Assembly (NCBI RefSeq): GCF_011752525.1
Contig: NZ_VWXI01000003.1
Coordinates: forward strand, 124,001 to 188,000
Direction of reading: 5' to 3'
DNA length: 64,000 nt
Source: Pantoea sp. Cy-639
GTDB taxonomy: Bacteria; Pseudomonadota; Gammaproteobacteria; Pseudomonadales; Pseudomonadaceae
Below, piece by piece: positions 18,077-28,955 of the stretch (the first letter of the stretch is position 1; every line of letters starts with the position of its first letter). The position numbers and the translations under genes were made by a program. The notes beneath the pieces are model-generated. The model was given only the letters and a program-made list of their open reading frames with translations. It made no database searches and was not told where the DNA came from.

Positions 18077-18418
18077 ATGAGCATCACCCAGTTCAAGCGC
18101 ACCGACAGCGCTCCCCTGGACACCTCCACCCCGGTCGCCGTGCCCCTTGGCGATCCGGTCGCGATCACCTCGGTCAGTTGCGTCGAGCGCAACGACGGCG
18201 TCGAAACCGGCATCTGGGAATGCACCCCTGGCCGTTGGCGGCGGCAGATCGTGCAACAGGAGTTCTGCCATTTCATCAAGGGCCGCTGCACCTTCACCCC
18301 CGACGGGGGCGAGCCACTGACCATAGAAGCCGGCGACGCCCTGATGCTACCGGCCAACAGCCTCGGCACCTGGGATATCCAGGAGACCGTGCGCAAGACC
18401 TACGTACTGATCTTCTGA
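18077..18418 (+). CDS. Small cupin-domain protein
   Basis: A 113-residue single-domain cupin of the DUF861/cupin_3 type. Typical features are the ETGIWECTPGRWRR strand region, FCHFIKGRCTFTPDGGEPLTIEAGDALMLPANSLGTW, and a C-terminal VRKTYVLIF. GAGG lies 10 bases before ATG 18077, and the gene follows the FAD oxidoreductase by 33 bp, so they are co-transcribed. Such cupins are often found beside amine or amino-acid oxidoreductases, perhaps handling a product or protecting the cell; no catalytic role is claimed. Confidence 0.85.
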   Translation: MSITQFKRTDSAPLDTSTPVAVPLGDPVAITSVSCVERNDGVETGIWECTPGRWRRQIVQQEFCHFIKGRCTFTPDGGEPLTIEAGDALMLPANSLGTWDIQETVRKTYVLIF

Positions 18419-18470
18419 TCCGCTGATCGCCTGCCTTCGATAACAACAGACAAAGCAAGGTAAACCCGAC

Positions 18471-19550
18471 ATGCGCACGCTCCTTCTCGCTCCCTTGATG
18501 CTCGCCGCCGGCGTGGCCGGCGCCGCCGATTCGGTGAAGATCTACAACTGGTCGAGCTATATCGCCCCCGACACCTTGAAACAGTTCCAGCAAGCCACCG
18601 GCATTGTCCCCACCTACGACGTGTTCGACAGCAACGAGACCCTCGACGGCAAGCTGATGACCGGCAACTCCGGCTATGACGTGGTGTTCCCCTCCAACCA
18701 CTTCATGGCCCGGCAGATCCAGGGCAAGGCCCTGAAGAAACTGGACAAGGCGCAACTGCCCAACTGGAAGAACCTCAACCCGGTGCTGCTCAAGGCCCTG
18801 GAGGTCAACGACCCGGGCAACCAGTACGGCTTCCCGTACCTGTGGGGTAGTACCGGCATCGGCTACAACATCGACAAGGTCAAGGCGGTGCTCGGCGACA
18901 ACGCCCCCGTCGACTCCTGGGACCTGATCTTCAAGCCCGAGTACCTCGGCAAGCTCAAGGCCTGCGGCGTGGCGGTACTGGATAACGGCCCGGAGCTGTT
19001 GCCGATCGCCCTGCACTACCTGGGCCTGCCGCACCACAGCCAGAACCCGGCGGACTACGACAAGGCCAAGGCCTTGTTGATGAAGGTGCGGCCGTACATC
19101 AGCTACTTCCACTCCTCGAAGTACACCGGCGACCTGGCCAATGGCGACGTGTGCGTGGTGGTCGGGTTCTCGGGCGATGTGCTGCAGGCGAAGAACCGCG
19201 CCGACGAAGCGAAGAACGGGGTGAAGGTGGGCTACTCGATTCCCAGGGAAGGTGCGCCGATGTGGTTCGACATGGTCGCCATGCCGGCCGACGCCCCCGA
19301 CGAGAAAGCCGGGTATGCCTACATGAACTACCTGTTGCAGCCTGAAGTGATGGCGCAGATCAGCAACTTCGTGCAGTACGCCAACGGCAACCAGCAGGCC
19401 GATGGGCTGGTGGACCCGGCGATGAAGGGCAACACGATGATCTACCCGAGCGACGACGTGATGGGCAAGCTGTATGCCCTGGAGGCGATGCCGGCGAAGA
19501 TCGACCGGATCAGGACGCGAATCTGGACCAGCATAAAAGCCGGGAACTAG
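18471..19550 (+). CDS. Periplasmic polyamine-binding protein (PotF/SpuD-like)
   Basis: A 359-residue SBP_bac_8-type protein with a signal peptide of about 19 residues (cleavage after VAGA) and the family opening VKIYNWSSYIAPDTLKQF. Other family signatures are YDVVFPSNHFMARQIQ and QYGFPYLWGSTGIGYN. AAGG precedes ATG 18471. It should bind putrescine, spermidine or a related amine in the periplasm. No permease or ATPase genes follow: the next feature is a REP hairpin and then prfC on the other strand, so the protein must borrow a transporter encoded elsewhere or act as a sensor subunit. Confidence 0.9.
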   Translation: MRTLLLAPLMLAAGVAGAADSVKIYNWSSYIAPDTLKQFQQATGIVPTYDVFDSNETLDGKLMTGNSGYDVVFPSNHFMARQIQGKALKKLDKAQLPNWKNLNPVLLKALEVNDPGNQYGFPYLWGSTGIGYNIDKVKAVLGDNAPVDSWDLIFKPEYLGKLKACGVAVLDNGPELLPIALHYLGLPHHSQNPADYDKAKALLMKVRPYISYFHSSKYTGDLANGDVCVVVGFSGDVLQAKNRADEAKNGVKVGYSIPREGAPMWFDMVAMPADAPDEKAGYAYMNYLLQPEVMAQISNFVQYANGNQQADGLVDPAMKGNTMIYPSDDVMGKLYALEAMPAKIDRIRTRIWTSIKAGN

Positions 19551-19558
19551 AAACATTC

Positions 19559-19645
19559 GTGGGAGCGGGCTTGCCCCGCGATAGCGTCCGGTCAGGCATT
19601 ACCTCTGCCTGGATCGACGCTATCGCGGGGCAAGCCCGCTTCCAC
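19559..19645. repeat. REP-type 30-bp inverted repeat between convergent genes
   Basis: Left arm 19559-19588 and right arm 19616-19645 are inverted repeats with 29 of 30 bases matching and a 27-base spacer. The arms contain the GCGGGCTTGCCCCGCG motif of Pseudomonas REP elements. The element lies between the convergent stops of the polyamine-binding gene and prfC, where it can form a long hairpin and may act as a bidirectional terminator, although no T-run follows. Confidence 0.8.
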
Positions 19646-19670
19646 AGAATCAGGCCTGGGCCTTCAGTAC

Positions 19671-21254
<1,584 letters not shown>

Positions 21255-21362
21255 GGGAAATCGCCTGACTGGGGATTCAAAAAGGGGCGATATCATACCC
21301 GAAGTCGGGCGATCGGCCAAAGCCCGACTCATCGGTTGCGGCGCCCTCATCGCAGCGGCAGC

Positions 21363-21512
21363 TCAGTCGAACCCTGGCAACGCGACACGCCGCCCTCCAG
21401 GCCAATGAACCGTCAGCTCCAGCATGCCCGGACAGCGCTCGACAAACTGCATCCCAGCGTCTCTTTCATTGCCAAGCTCACCCGCCAGGTGCCTTTGCAA
21501 CACCTCCAGCAT
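21363..21512 (-). CDS. Possible small protein (49 residues), doubtful
   Basis: In the 654-base gap between prfC and the betaine transporter, the minus strand holds a 49-codon frame from ATG 21512 (MLEVLQRHLAGELGNERDAG) to TGA 21363, preceded by the purine-rich GGGAAGAAAAG. The frame stays open for a further 30 codons upstream without a good start. Composition is plausible for a Pseudomonas protein but I recognise no family. The remainder of the gap (21513-21890) shows nothing beyond the probable promoter region of the following operon. Confidence 0.25.
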   Translation of the reverse strand: MLEVLQRHLAGELGNERDAGMQFVERCPGMLELTVHWPGGRRVALPGFD

Positions 21513-21908
21513 CTTTTCTTCCCGGAGCAATCCACGACTGCGCGCCTTCCCCTTCGCGTTACGCTCTGGCGATAAACGCCCTATCGCCTCGAAAGCAGGT
21601 ACTTCAACGCCTCCACGTCATATTCACGCTTTTTTTTCGCGGATAAATTCCTGCCTGCCAGTGATTAGCACTGGCCAAATGCCGCCCCAGATGGGAACCT
21701 TTGCCCCCACGGAGACGTCCACTCCCCTGCAACCCGCTTCGGTTCAGGGCTGGTTTCACCTGCTTCACGAGCCCGACGGGGTTCGGCTCATGGCCTGGTC
21801 GCCGCCTTCTGTGCGGACCGGGCTGCTACTCGCGAGCACACCACCCGCCGCCAGGAATGGCCGGCCGCACGGGGGAGTGATCGCCGACTATAAAAAAGGA
21901 GTCCGCCT

Positions 21909-22622
21909 GTGGCTGCACGCTACGGAAAAGGGCTGTCGGGATGGGCCGCCGTGCTCGTCATCCTGGCCCTGCTGGTCCACTGGATCGGCATCGACACGAT
22001 CGCCCGCTATCGCGACGATCTTGGGTTCTACCTGCAAGCGCACCTGATCCTGGTGCTGGCTTCGATGGCGGCGGCACTGGCCGTGGGCATCCCCGCCGGC
22101 ATTGCCTTGAGTCGACCGCACAGGGTCGACAAGGCCGAGCGCTTCATGCAGTTCTTCAACGTAGGCAACACCATCCCTCCCCTCGCCGTCCTGGCCATCG
22201 CCCTCAGTATCCTGGGCATCGGCGCCGGTCCCGCGATCCTCGCACTGTTCCTCGCCTCCCTCCTGCCTATCGTGCGCAACACCTACGAAGGCTTGAAAAA
22301 CGTCCCCGCCTCGCTCAAGGAAGCCGCCACCGGCATCGGCATGACCCCGCGCCAGCAGTTGTGGCAGGTCGAGCTGCCCAACGCCGTGCCGATCATCGTC
22401 GGCGGCGTGCGCGTGGCCCTGGCACTTAACGTGGGCACCGCGCCGCTGGCGTTCCTGATTGGCGCCAACAGCCTGGGCAGCCTGATATTCCCCGGCATCG
22501 CCCTGAACAACCAGCCGCAGCTACTGCTCGGCGCCGCCTGCACGGCGCTGCTGGCCCTGGCGCTCGACGCGCTGGTGAGTTTCTCCAGCAAACGCTGGCT
22601 GGAACGTGGCCTGGCCCACTGA
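21909..22622 (+). CDS. Betaine/choline ABC transporter permease (OpuC/OsmU type)
   Basis: A 237-residue permease starting at GTG 21909, with AAGGAG 7 bases upstream. It has about six hydrophobic spans and the BPD_transp_1 loop EAATGIGMTPRQQLWQVELPNAVP, the hallmark of OpuCB/OpuCD and YehW/YehY permeases. First gene of a four-gene operon (permease, binding protein, permease, ATPase). The family imports glycine betaine, choline or carnitine, mostly as osmoprotectants. Which substrate applies here is not visible. Confidence 0.9.
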   Translation: MAARYGKGLSGWAAVLVILALLVHWIGIDTIARYRDDLGFYLQAHLILVLASMAAALAVGIPAGIALSRPHRVDKAERFMQFFNVGNTIPPLAVLAIALSILGIGAGPAILALFLASLLPIVRNTYEGLKNVPASLKEAATGIGMTPRQQLWQVELPNAVPIIVGGVRVALALNVGTAPLAFLIGANSLGSLIFPGIALNNQPQLLLGAACTALLALALDALVSFSSKRWLERGLAH

Positions 22623-22635
22623 CAAGAGGCAACCG

Positions 22636-23550
22636 ATGAAAAAGACAATCGCCTTGCTCCTGGGCGCGGCCCTGCTTTGCGCAGGATTTGCCCAGGCCGC
22701 GGAAAAACCGCTGATCCGTATCGGCGCCCGGGTGTTCACCGAACAGACCGTGCTCGCCGAAATCACCGCCCAGTACCTGCGCGCCAACGGCTTCGAGGTA
22801 CGGGTGACCACCGGGCTCGGCAGCAATATCGCGCGCCAGGCCCAGGAAACCGGTCAGCTCGACCTGATGTGGGAATACACCGGCGTGTCGCTGGTCTCCT
22901 ACAACCATATCGACGAACGCATGCCCAGCGCCGAGGCCACCTATGCCCGTGTGAAAGCGCTCGACGCGAAGAAAGGCCTGGTCTGGCTGGCCCCGTCGAA
23001 GTTCAGCAACACCTATGCCCTCGGCCTGCCGAAGCAGGTCGCCGAGGCCTACCCACAGGTCAACTCGATCAGCGACCTCAACCAGGTGCTGCGCGACGAG
23101 CACGACAAACTGCACCTGGTGGCCCTGGACACCGAGTTCGCCAACCGCCCCGATGGCCTGGTCGGCTTGCGCGAGCTGTACGACCTGCCGCTGGACCGCC
23201 GCAACATCCGCCAGATGGATGGTGGCCTGGTGTACACCGCGATGCGCAACAACCAGGTGTTCGCCGGCCTGGTCTACACCACCGACGGCCGCCTGAGCGC
23301 CTTCGACCTCAAGCTGCTGGAGGACGACAAGCACTACTTCCCCGACTACACCGCCGCCCCCGTGCTGCGCCAGGCCGTGCTCGACGCCCACCCGCAACTG
23401 GCCGGCCTGCTCGAGCCACTGGCCGCGCAACTGGATGACCAGACCATGCGCCAGCTCAACGCCAAGGTCGACGTCGAGCACCAGAGCCCGAGCCTGGTCG
23501 CCGCGGCGTTCCTGCGCGAGCATCCCCTGCACAGCGAGGTACAGCCATGA
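22636..23550 (+). CDS. Betaine/choline periplasmic binding protein (OpuAC/OsmF type)
   Basis: A 304-residue protein from ATG 22636 with an SD of AAGAGG. The signal peptide (MKKTIALLLGAALLCAGFAQA) is cleaved before AEKPLIRIGARVFTEQTVLAEI, the family opening. Other signatures are GSNIARQAQETGQLDLMWEYTG and KHYFPDYTAAPVLR near the C-terminus, as in OsmF/OpuCC and ProX-like proteins. It delivers the substrate to the two permeases on either side. The next gene overlaps its stop (ATGA at 23547). Confidence 0.92.
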   Translation: MKKTIALLLGAALLCAGFAQAAEKPLIRIGARVFTEQTVLAEITAQYLRANGFEVRVTTGLGSNIARQAQETGQLDLMWEYTGVSLVSYNHIDERMPSAEATYARVKALDAKKGLVWLAPSKFSNTYALGLPKQVAEAYPQVNSISDLNQVLRDEHDKLHLVALDTEFANRPDGLVGLRELYDLPLDRRNIRQMDGGLVYTAMRNNQVFAGLVYTTDGRLSAFDLKLLEDDKHYFPDYTAAPVLRQAVLDAHPQLAGLLEPLAAQLDDQTMRQLNAKVDVEHQSPSLVAAAFLREHPLHSEVQP

Positions 23551-24200
23551 GCCTGCTCGACACCTTCGCCCACCTGGACTGGGCCTTGGTCCTGCAACTG
23601 ACCGGACAGCACATCGCCCTGGTCGGTATCGCCGTGGGCCTGGCCATCGTCGTCGGCGTGCCGCTGGGGATCCTGATGACCCGCTTCCCAGTGTTCGCCG
23701 GCCCCTTGCAGGCCAGTGCCACGGTACTGCTGACCATTCCATCCATCGCCCTGTTCGGCCTGCTGCTGCCGTTCTACTCGAAGTTCGGCCAGGGCCTCGG
23801 CCCGCTGCCGGCGATCACCGCGGTGTTCCTCTATTCGCTGCTGCCGATCCTGCGCAACACCTACCTGGCCCTGACCAACGTCGAACCTGGCATCCGCGAG
23901 GCCGCGCGCGGCATCGGCATGACCTTCGGCCAGCGCCTGCGCATGGTCGAGCTGCCCATCGCGGTACCGGTGATCCTCGCCGGCGTTCGCACCGCCGTGG
24001 TGATGAACATCGGCGTGATGACCATCGCCGCGACCATCGGCGCCGGCGGCCTGGGCGTGCTCATCCTCACCTCCATCAGCCGCAGCGACATGTCGATGCT
24101 GCTGGTCGGCGCCGTGCTGGTCAGCCTGCTGGCGATCATCGCCGACCTGCTCCTGCAAACCCTGCAACGTGCCCTGACCCCAGAAGGACTGCGCTCATGA
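23547..24200 (+). CDS. Betaine/choline ABC transporter permease, second copy
   Basis: A 217-residue permease whose ATG 23547 overlaps the stop of the binding protein and whose own stop overlaps the ATPase start. The EAA loop is EAARGIGMTFGQRLRMVELPIAVP, and about five to six membrane spans are visible, including VALVGIAVGLAIVVGVPLGIL in the first third. It is a paralogue of the permease at 21909; the two form the heterodimeric channel of the OpuC/OsmU system. Confidence 0.92.
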   Translation: MSLLDTFAHLDWALVLQLTGQHIALVGIAVGLAIVVGVPLGILMTRFPVFAGPLQASATVLLTIPSIALFGLLLPFYSKFGQGLGPLPAITAVFLYSLLPILRNTYLALTNVEPGIREAARGIGMTFGQRLRMVELPIAVPVILAGVRTAVVMNIGVMTIAATIGAGGLGVLILTSISRSDMSMLLVGAVLVSLLAIIADLLLQTLQRALTPEGLRS

Positions 24201-25351
24201 TCGAACTGAAGAACCTCAGCAAGACCTTCAACGTCAACGGCAAGGACGTCAAAGCCGTCGACGCGGTAAGCCTCACCGTCAACGAAGGCGAAATCTGCGT
24301 GTTCCTCGGCCCCTCGGGCTGCGGCAAGAGCACCACGTTGAAGATGATCAACCGCCTGATCACGCCGACCTCCGGCCAGGTGTTCATCAATGGCGAAGAC
24401 ACCACCGAGCTGGACGAGGTGACCCTGCGCCGGCATATCGGCTATGTGATCCAGCAGATCGGCCTGTTCCCCAACATGACCATCGAGGAGAACATCACCG
24501 TGGTCCCGCGCCTGCTGGGCTGGGACAAGCAGCGCTGCCACGACCGCGCCCGCGAGCTGATGAGCATGATCAAGCTCGAGCCCAAGCAGTACCTGCAGCG
24601 CTACCCGCGCGAGCTGTCCGGGGGCCAGCAGCAGCGCATCGGGGTGATCCGCGCGCTGGCCGCCGACGCCCCGGTATTGCTGATGGACGAGCCGTTCGGC
24701 GCGGTCGACCCGATCAACCGCGAGATGATCCAGAACGAGTTCTTCGAAATGCAGCGGGCGCTGAACAAGACCGTGATCATGGTCAGCCACGACATCGACG
24801 AGGCGATCAAGCTGGGCGACAAGATCGCCATCTTCCGCGCGGGCAAGCTGCTGCAGCTGGACCACCCGGACACCCTGCTGGCACATCCAGTGGACGACTT
24901 CGTGAGCAACTTCGTCGGCCAGGACAGCACCCTCAAGCGCCTGCTGCTGGTACGAGCCGAGGACGCGGCGGACAACGCGCCGGCGGTGAACCCGCAGACG
25001 CTGGTGAGCGAAGCGCTGGAACTGCTGGACGAGCACGATCGGCGTTACGTGGTGGTCACCGACGCGCAGAACAAGGCCTTGGGCTACGTACGCCGGCGCG
25101 ACATGCATCGCCAGCAAGGCACCTGCGGCGACTTCCTGCGGCCGTTCAACGCCACGGCTGCGCATGACGAGCATTTGCGCATCCTGCTGTCGCGGATGTA
25201 CGAGTTCAACCGGGCCTGGTTGCCGGTACTGGACGCCGAGCAGGCGTTCCTAGGCGAGGTGACCCAGGAATCGATTGCCGCGTACCTGAGTTCGGGGCGT
25301 TCGCGCGGGGCCAAGACCAGCATCGTCTCGCCGGCCGAGGCGGTGGTTTGA
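24197..25351 (+). CDS. Betaine/choline ABC transporter ATPase with C-terminal CBS region
   Basis: A 384-residue ATPase from ATG 24197. Walker A GPSGCGKST, Q-loop YVIQQIGLFPNMT, signature LSGGQQQRIGVIRA, Walker B VLLMDEPFGAVDP and H-loop MVSHDIDEA are all intact. Residues about 260-375 resemble a CBS pair (ALELLDEHDRRYVVVTDAQ, then LLSRMYEFNRAWLPVLDAE), which in OpuA/OpuC ATPases senses ionic strength or cyclic di-AMP in other bacteria. It is the last gene of the operon and is translationally coupled to the permease. In Pseudomonas the CBS ligand is unknown. Confidence 0.93.
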   Translation: MIELKNLSKTFNVNGKDVKAVDAVSLTVNEGEICVFLGPSGCGKSTTLKMINRLITPTSGQVFINGEDTTELDEVTLRRHIGYVIQQIGLFPNMTIEENITVVPRLLGWDKQRCHDRARELMSMIKLEPKQYLQRYPRELSGGQQQRIGVIRALAADAPVLLMDEPFGAVDPINREMIQNEFFEMQRALNKTVIMVSHDIDEAIKLGDKIAIFRAGKLLQLDHPDTLLAHPVDDFVSNFVGQDSTLKRLLLVRAEDAADNAPAVNPQTLVSEALELLDEHDRRYVVVTDAQNKALGYVRRRDMHRQQGTCGDFLRPFNATAAHDEHLRILLSRMYEFNRAWLPVLDAEQAFLGEVTQESIAAYLSSGRSRGAKTSIVSPAEAVV

Positions 25352-25390
25352 TGATCGCTGGGGGCGCTCTGCGCCCCTTCGCGACACAAG

Positions 25391-25429
25391 GCCGCTCCTA
25401 CAGGCAAGCGATTCCCCTGTAGGAGCGGC
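25391..25429. repeat. REP-like inverted repeat between convergent genes
   Basis: GCCGCTCCTACAGG (25391-25404) and CCTGTAGGAGCGGC (25416-25429) are perfect inverted arms with an 11-base spacer, of the REP sub-type carrying TCCTACAG. The element sits between the convergent stops of the betaine ATPase and fecA. Confidence 0.75.
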
Positions 25430-25449
25430 GCGGCCCCGGTTATCGCAGG

Positions 25450-27867
25450 TCAAAACCCTACGCTGGCCTGCACATAGAAGGTGCGGGGCTCACCCACGTA
25501 GATCCCCGCATTGTTGTCGCTGGAGCGGGTGAAGTACTGCTTGTCGAACAGGTTCTTCACCCCCGCCGCCAGCTTCAGGTTCGACAGTTGCGGCCCGAAC
25601 GCATACCCGCCCCGCACATGCCAGGTCACGTAGCCCGGAATGTCGCCATACTGGCCGTCGGCGCTCGGCTCGGTGATGTAGTTGCCGGTGAAGCTGCCAT
25701 TGGCATTCATCCCGGTACCCGGTGCCCGCTGCTTCGATTGCGCGTAGGCATCGAGGTTCCAGGTCCAGCGGTCGACCTCGTAGCGCAACCCGGCGGTGGC
25801 CACCTGGCGCGAATAGAACGGCAGGTCGCGGCCCTTGAAGCCCGGAATGTCGCCCTCGTAGGTGGCGCGGGTGTAGGTGTACCCGGCATTCACCGACAAC
25901 CCTTGCAGACGAGGGTCGAGGCCGGACAGGTCATAGCGCGCCGACGCCTCGATGCCCTGGTGCTTGGTGGCACCGAGGTTGGTCCAGCCGACATCGTTGC
26001 TGATGTACTGCAGTTCGTCGTCGAAATCGATGTAGAACGCCGTCAGCTCGCCGGCCCAGTGGCCATTGTCATAGCGCGTGCCGAGCTCGTAGGTCTTGGC
26101 CTTCTCCGGCTCCAGGCCGTTGGCGGTGTTGTCGCCAACGCCACCCTGACCGAGCTGGAAGTACTGCAGGCTGCCGAACGAGGTCTCGTAGTTGGCGAAC
26201 AGCTTCCAGGCGTCGGACAGGTGGTACATCACGCTCAGTGCCGGCAGTGGCTCGTTGCTGGTGATGCTGCGGTTCTTCTCCGGCACCGGGCGGTAGTTGG
26301 CGTCCAGCACCGGGCGGTCGCGCCAGTCGGTGTTGATGTGCTCGAAGCGGATGCCTGGAGTGATGGTCCAGTTGCCGACGTCGATCTTGTCATCGATGTA
26401 GTAGGCGCTGGCCTCGGTGCCGCCGCTGCGGTCCTGGAACACATGGCCGTCGGAGGTCGGGGTCGCGGTCGGCACATTGTCGATCAGTGCCAGGCGGGTG
26501 GACTGCTCGCGCATCGCCTCTTTCAGGTAGCGGTAGCCAACACTGACTTCCTGGGTGGTCGGGCCGACGAAGAATACCCGCGACAAGCGCGGCTCGATGG
26601 CAAAGGTGTGGTAGTTGCGCGGGTACGACGACAGGGTCTTCATGTCGCGGGCGGCGATGGCGCTGCCACGGAAACTGTCGGTGTAGTAGGTCAGCACTTC
26701 GAACTGGGTGGCGTCGTCGAGCTGGCGCTGCCACTTGAACGACACATCCTTGCGCCGGCCGCTGAAATAGTCGTGGTCACGCAGCGACTGGTACGGGTTG
26801 TGATCGTACTGCGCCTGGGTCAGGCCGCCGGGCATGTCGGCGCGGCCATCGTAATAGTGGAAGTTCAGCCAGAACTCATCGACATCGGTCGGTGCCCAGT
26901 GGGTCTTGAGGATCACGTCATCGATGTCGTTGCCATTGTTGCTTTCCCGGTAACCGTTACCGTTGACCCCGGTGTACAGCAATGCCACGCCCATGCCGTT
27001 ATCGGCGGTGCCACCGACGAAGGCCGACTCGGTGTGCTTCCAGCCGCCGTGGCGCGAAGTTTCCAGCGTGGTGGACAGCTCGCCGGAGGCCTTCTCGGGA
27101 ATCGCCCGGGTGACGAAGTTGATCACCCCGCCAACGTTCTGCGGGCCATAACGCACCGAACCTGCGCCACGCACCACGTCGATGCTGTCGAGGTTGCCCG
27201 AGGAAATCGGCGCCATCGACAGCTGCGGCTGGCCATACGGGGCGAAGGCCGCCGGAATGCCGTCGATCAGCACCGTTGAGCGTGGCGACAGGCGCGAGGT
27301 CAGGCCGCGTACCCCGACGTTCAGCGACAGGTCGCTGCCGCCGGTGCCATTGGAGTCCTGCACCTGCACCCCCGGAATACCGCGCAGCACGTCGCGCACG
27401 TTCATCGCGCCCTGCTCGACCATCGCCTCGCGTCGCACCACGGTGCGCGCGCCAGGGTGGTTCTGCACCACGCGCTGGTCGGCGTCGCCCAACCAGTCGC
27501 CGACCACCTTGATATCGGTGGGGGCCAGCTCCAGGCTACCGACGCTCAGGGTGCCGGCGCTTTCGGCCGGCTTGAGCACCACGGTATCGGCGGACTGCTC
27601 GAAGGTCAGCCCGCTGTCTCGCAACAGGTGCTGCAGCGCCTGCGTCGGGGACAAGTCGCCGGACACTGCCGGGGCCTGCTTGCCGGCCACCAGTTCCGGG
27701 CTGAAGAACAGCTGCAGGTTGCTCTGCTGGCCCAGTTGCTTGAGGGCGCCAGCCAGCGATTGCGCCGGGATCTGCAAGGTATCGGCGTAACTGTGGCCGG
27801 CTGCGGCACTGACCGCCAGGGCCAGGGCCAGACGACGAAGCTGGAGAAGGGGCTTGTTGTTGTTCAC
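25450..27867 (-). CDS. fecA: Ferric dicitrate TonB-dependent receptor FecA
   Basis: An 805-residue outer membrane receptor. A signal peptide of about 28 residues (to SYA) is followed by an STN signalling domain (LQIPAQSLAGALKQLGQQ), which contacts FecR, then the sequence VVGDWLGDADQRVVQNHPGAR and the plug with SRSTVLIDGIPAAFAPYG and VRYGPQNVGGVINFVTR, all closely as in E. coli FecA. The barrel ends GEPRTFYVQASVGF with the terminal aromatic. The start is GTG 27867 with only a weak upstream site. It imports ferric citrate with TonB energy and also signals its presence to FecR-FecI encoded upstream. Expected promoter is FecI-dependent and lies in 27868-27975. Confidence 0.95.
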   Translation of the reverse strand: MNNNKPLLQLRRLALALAVSAAAGHSYADTLQIPAQSLAGALKQLGQQSNLQLFFSPELVAGKQAPAVSGDLSPTQALQHLLRDSGLTFEQSADTVVLKPAESAGTLSVGSLELAPTDIKVVGDWLGDADQRVVQNHPGARTVVRREAMVEQGAMNVRDVLRGIPGVQVQDSNGTGGSDLSLNVGVRGLTSRLSPRSTVLIDGIPAAFAPYGQPQLSMAPISSGNLDSIDVVRGAGSVRYGPQNVGGVINFVTRAIPEKASGELSTTLETSRHGGWKHTESAFVGGTADNGMGVALLYTGVNGNGYRESNNGNDIDDVILKTHWAPTDVDEFWLNFHYYDGRADMPGGLTQAQYDHNPYQSLRDHDYFSGRRKDVSFKWQRQLDDATQFEVLTYYTDSFRGSAIAARDMKTLSSYPRNYHTFAIEPRLSRVFFVGPTTQEVSVGYRYLKEAMREQSTRLALIDNVPTATPTSDGHVFQDRSGGTEASAYYIDDKIDVGNWTITPGIRFEHINTDWRDRPVLDANYRPVPEKNRSITSNEPLPALSVMYHLSDAWKLFANYETSFGSLQYFQLGQGGVGDNTANGLEPEKAKTYELGTRYDNGHWAGELTAFYIDFDDELQYISNDVGWTNLGATKHQGIEASARYDLSGLDPRLQGLSVNAGYTYTRATYEGDIPGFKGRDLPFYSRQVATAGLRYEVDRWTWNLDAYAQSKQRAPGTGMNANGSFTGNYITEPSADGQYGDIPGYVTWHVRGGYAFGPQLSNLKLAAGVKNLFDKQYFTRSSDNNAGIYVGEPRTFYVQASVGF

Positions 27868-27975
27868 GTCTTCGAGAGGTCCTGAGATTCGGGATAAACG
27901 CCAACCGCATGCAAATGGAAATGCTTGGCAGTTGCAGCTGGCGAGGAAGACGAACGAACGAAAAAAAACCTGAAT

Positions 27976-28938
27976 CTATTTCGCGATTATTTCGCTGGAG
28001 CCATCGGCGAGCTGCCGGACGACCACCGGCAGGATGTTCGGCAAGGCCCGCAGCAAGGCATCTGGATCGTCGCTGCTGAAGGTGCTCGACAGCCGCAGGC
28101 TCGCCACCTTGCCTGGTGCGACGCGCAGCGGCTGGACCCGGTAGCGCGAAACTTCGCGCACCACCTCGCTGAGCGGGGCGTTGTCGAACACCAGCTTGCC
28201 GTGGCGCCAGGCGGTAAGCGCATCAGCATCGATGGCATAGGGCGCGGCGACCTTGCCTTGCGGGTCGATATGCGAACCCTGGCCGGCCGTCAGTTGTGCC
28301 CGTGAATCACTGGCCCCCTGGACGCGCACCGAACCCTGCTCCACCACCACGCGGGTGCGGTCCGGGTCCTGGCGTACATCGAAGCGGGTGCCGGTGACCG
28401 TCACCTCTCCCTGGGCCGTGCTGACCACGAAGGGACGACTGCTGTCGTGGGCGACGCTGAACATCGCTTCCCCCTGGAGCAGACGCACCTCGCGCCGTTG
28501 CGGCGTGAACGCCACCTGCAACCGGGTCGCGCTGTTCAGTTGCAGATGCGAACCGTCCGGCAGATCGACCTGGCGTCGCTCCCCCAGCACGGTCTGCAGT
28601 TCCGCCTGGTGATGCAACCGTGGGGACTCCCAAGCGCGCCAGCCCAGGCCCAGCGCAGCAAGCGCGACCCCAGCAGCCAACGCCTGGCGCAACAGGCGCC
28701 GGCGAGGCAACTGCCGCACCGGCGCAGGCTCGCAAAGGGCCGCCAGACGCTGCGCCGGGATCAGGTCGGCAGCTCGCCACAAGACGGCCAGGCGCTGATA
28801 TTCCTCACGGTGCCGCGGGTGTTGCCCGAGCCACTGCGCCAAGGCTGCCCGCACGGCTTCATCGCCCGGCGCATCCTGGACCCGGGCGAACCAGGTGGCC
28901 GCCTGCTCGGGTACCGGATCGGGCAACTGCTGCTTCAT
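27976..28938 (-). CDS. fecR: FecR anti-sigma/signal transducer
   Basis: A 320-residue inner membrane regulator. The N-terminal cytoplasmic part has DUF4880 (AATWFARVQ, WLGQHPRHREEYQRL), a single membrane span lies near residues 79-97 (RQALAAGVALAALGLGW), and the periplasmic FecR domain contains RQVDLPDGSHLQLNSATRL and GTRFDVRQDP. ATG 28938 is preferred because CAGGAGACC lies 8 bases upstream; an alternative ATG at 28959 would overlap the fecI stop (ATGA). It relays FecA occupancy to the sigma factor FecI. Confidence 0.93.
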   Translation of the reverse strand: MKQQLPDPVPEQAATWFARVQDAPGDEAVRAALAQWLGQHPRHREEYQRLAVLWRAADLIPAQRLAALCEPAPVRQLPRRRLLRQALAAGVALAALGLGWRAWESPRLHHQAELQTVLGERRQVDLPDGSHLQLNSATRLQVAFTPQRREVRLLQGEAMFSVAHDSSRPFVVSTAQGEVTVTGTRFDVRQDPDRTRVVVEQGSVRVQGASDSRAQLTAGQGSHIDPQGKVAAPYAIDADALTAWRHGKLVFDNAPLSEVVREVSRYRVQPLRVAPGKVASLRLSSTFSSDDPDALLRALPNILPVVVRQLADGSSEIIAK

Positions 28939-28955
28939 CGATAAGGTCTCCTGAC

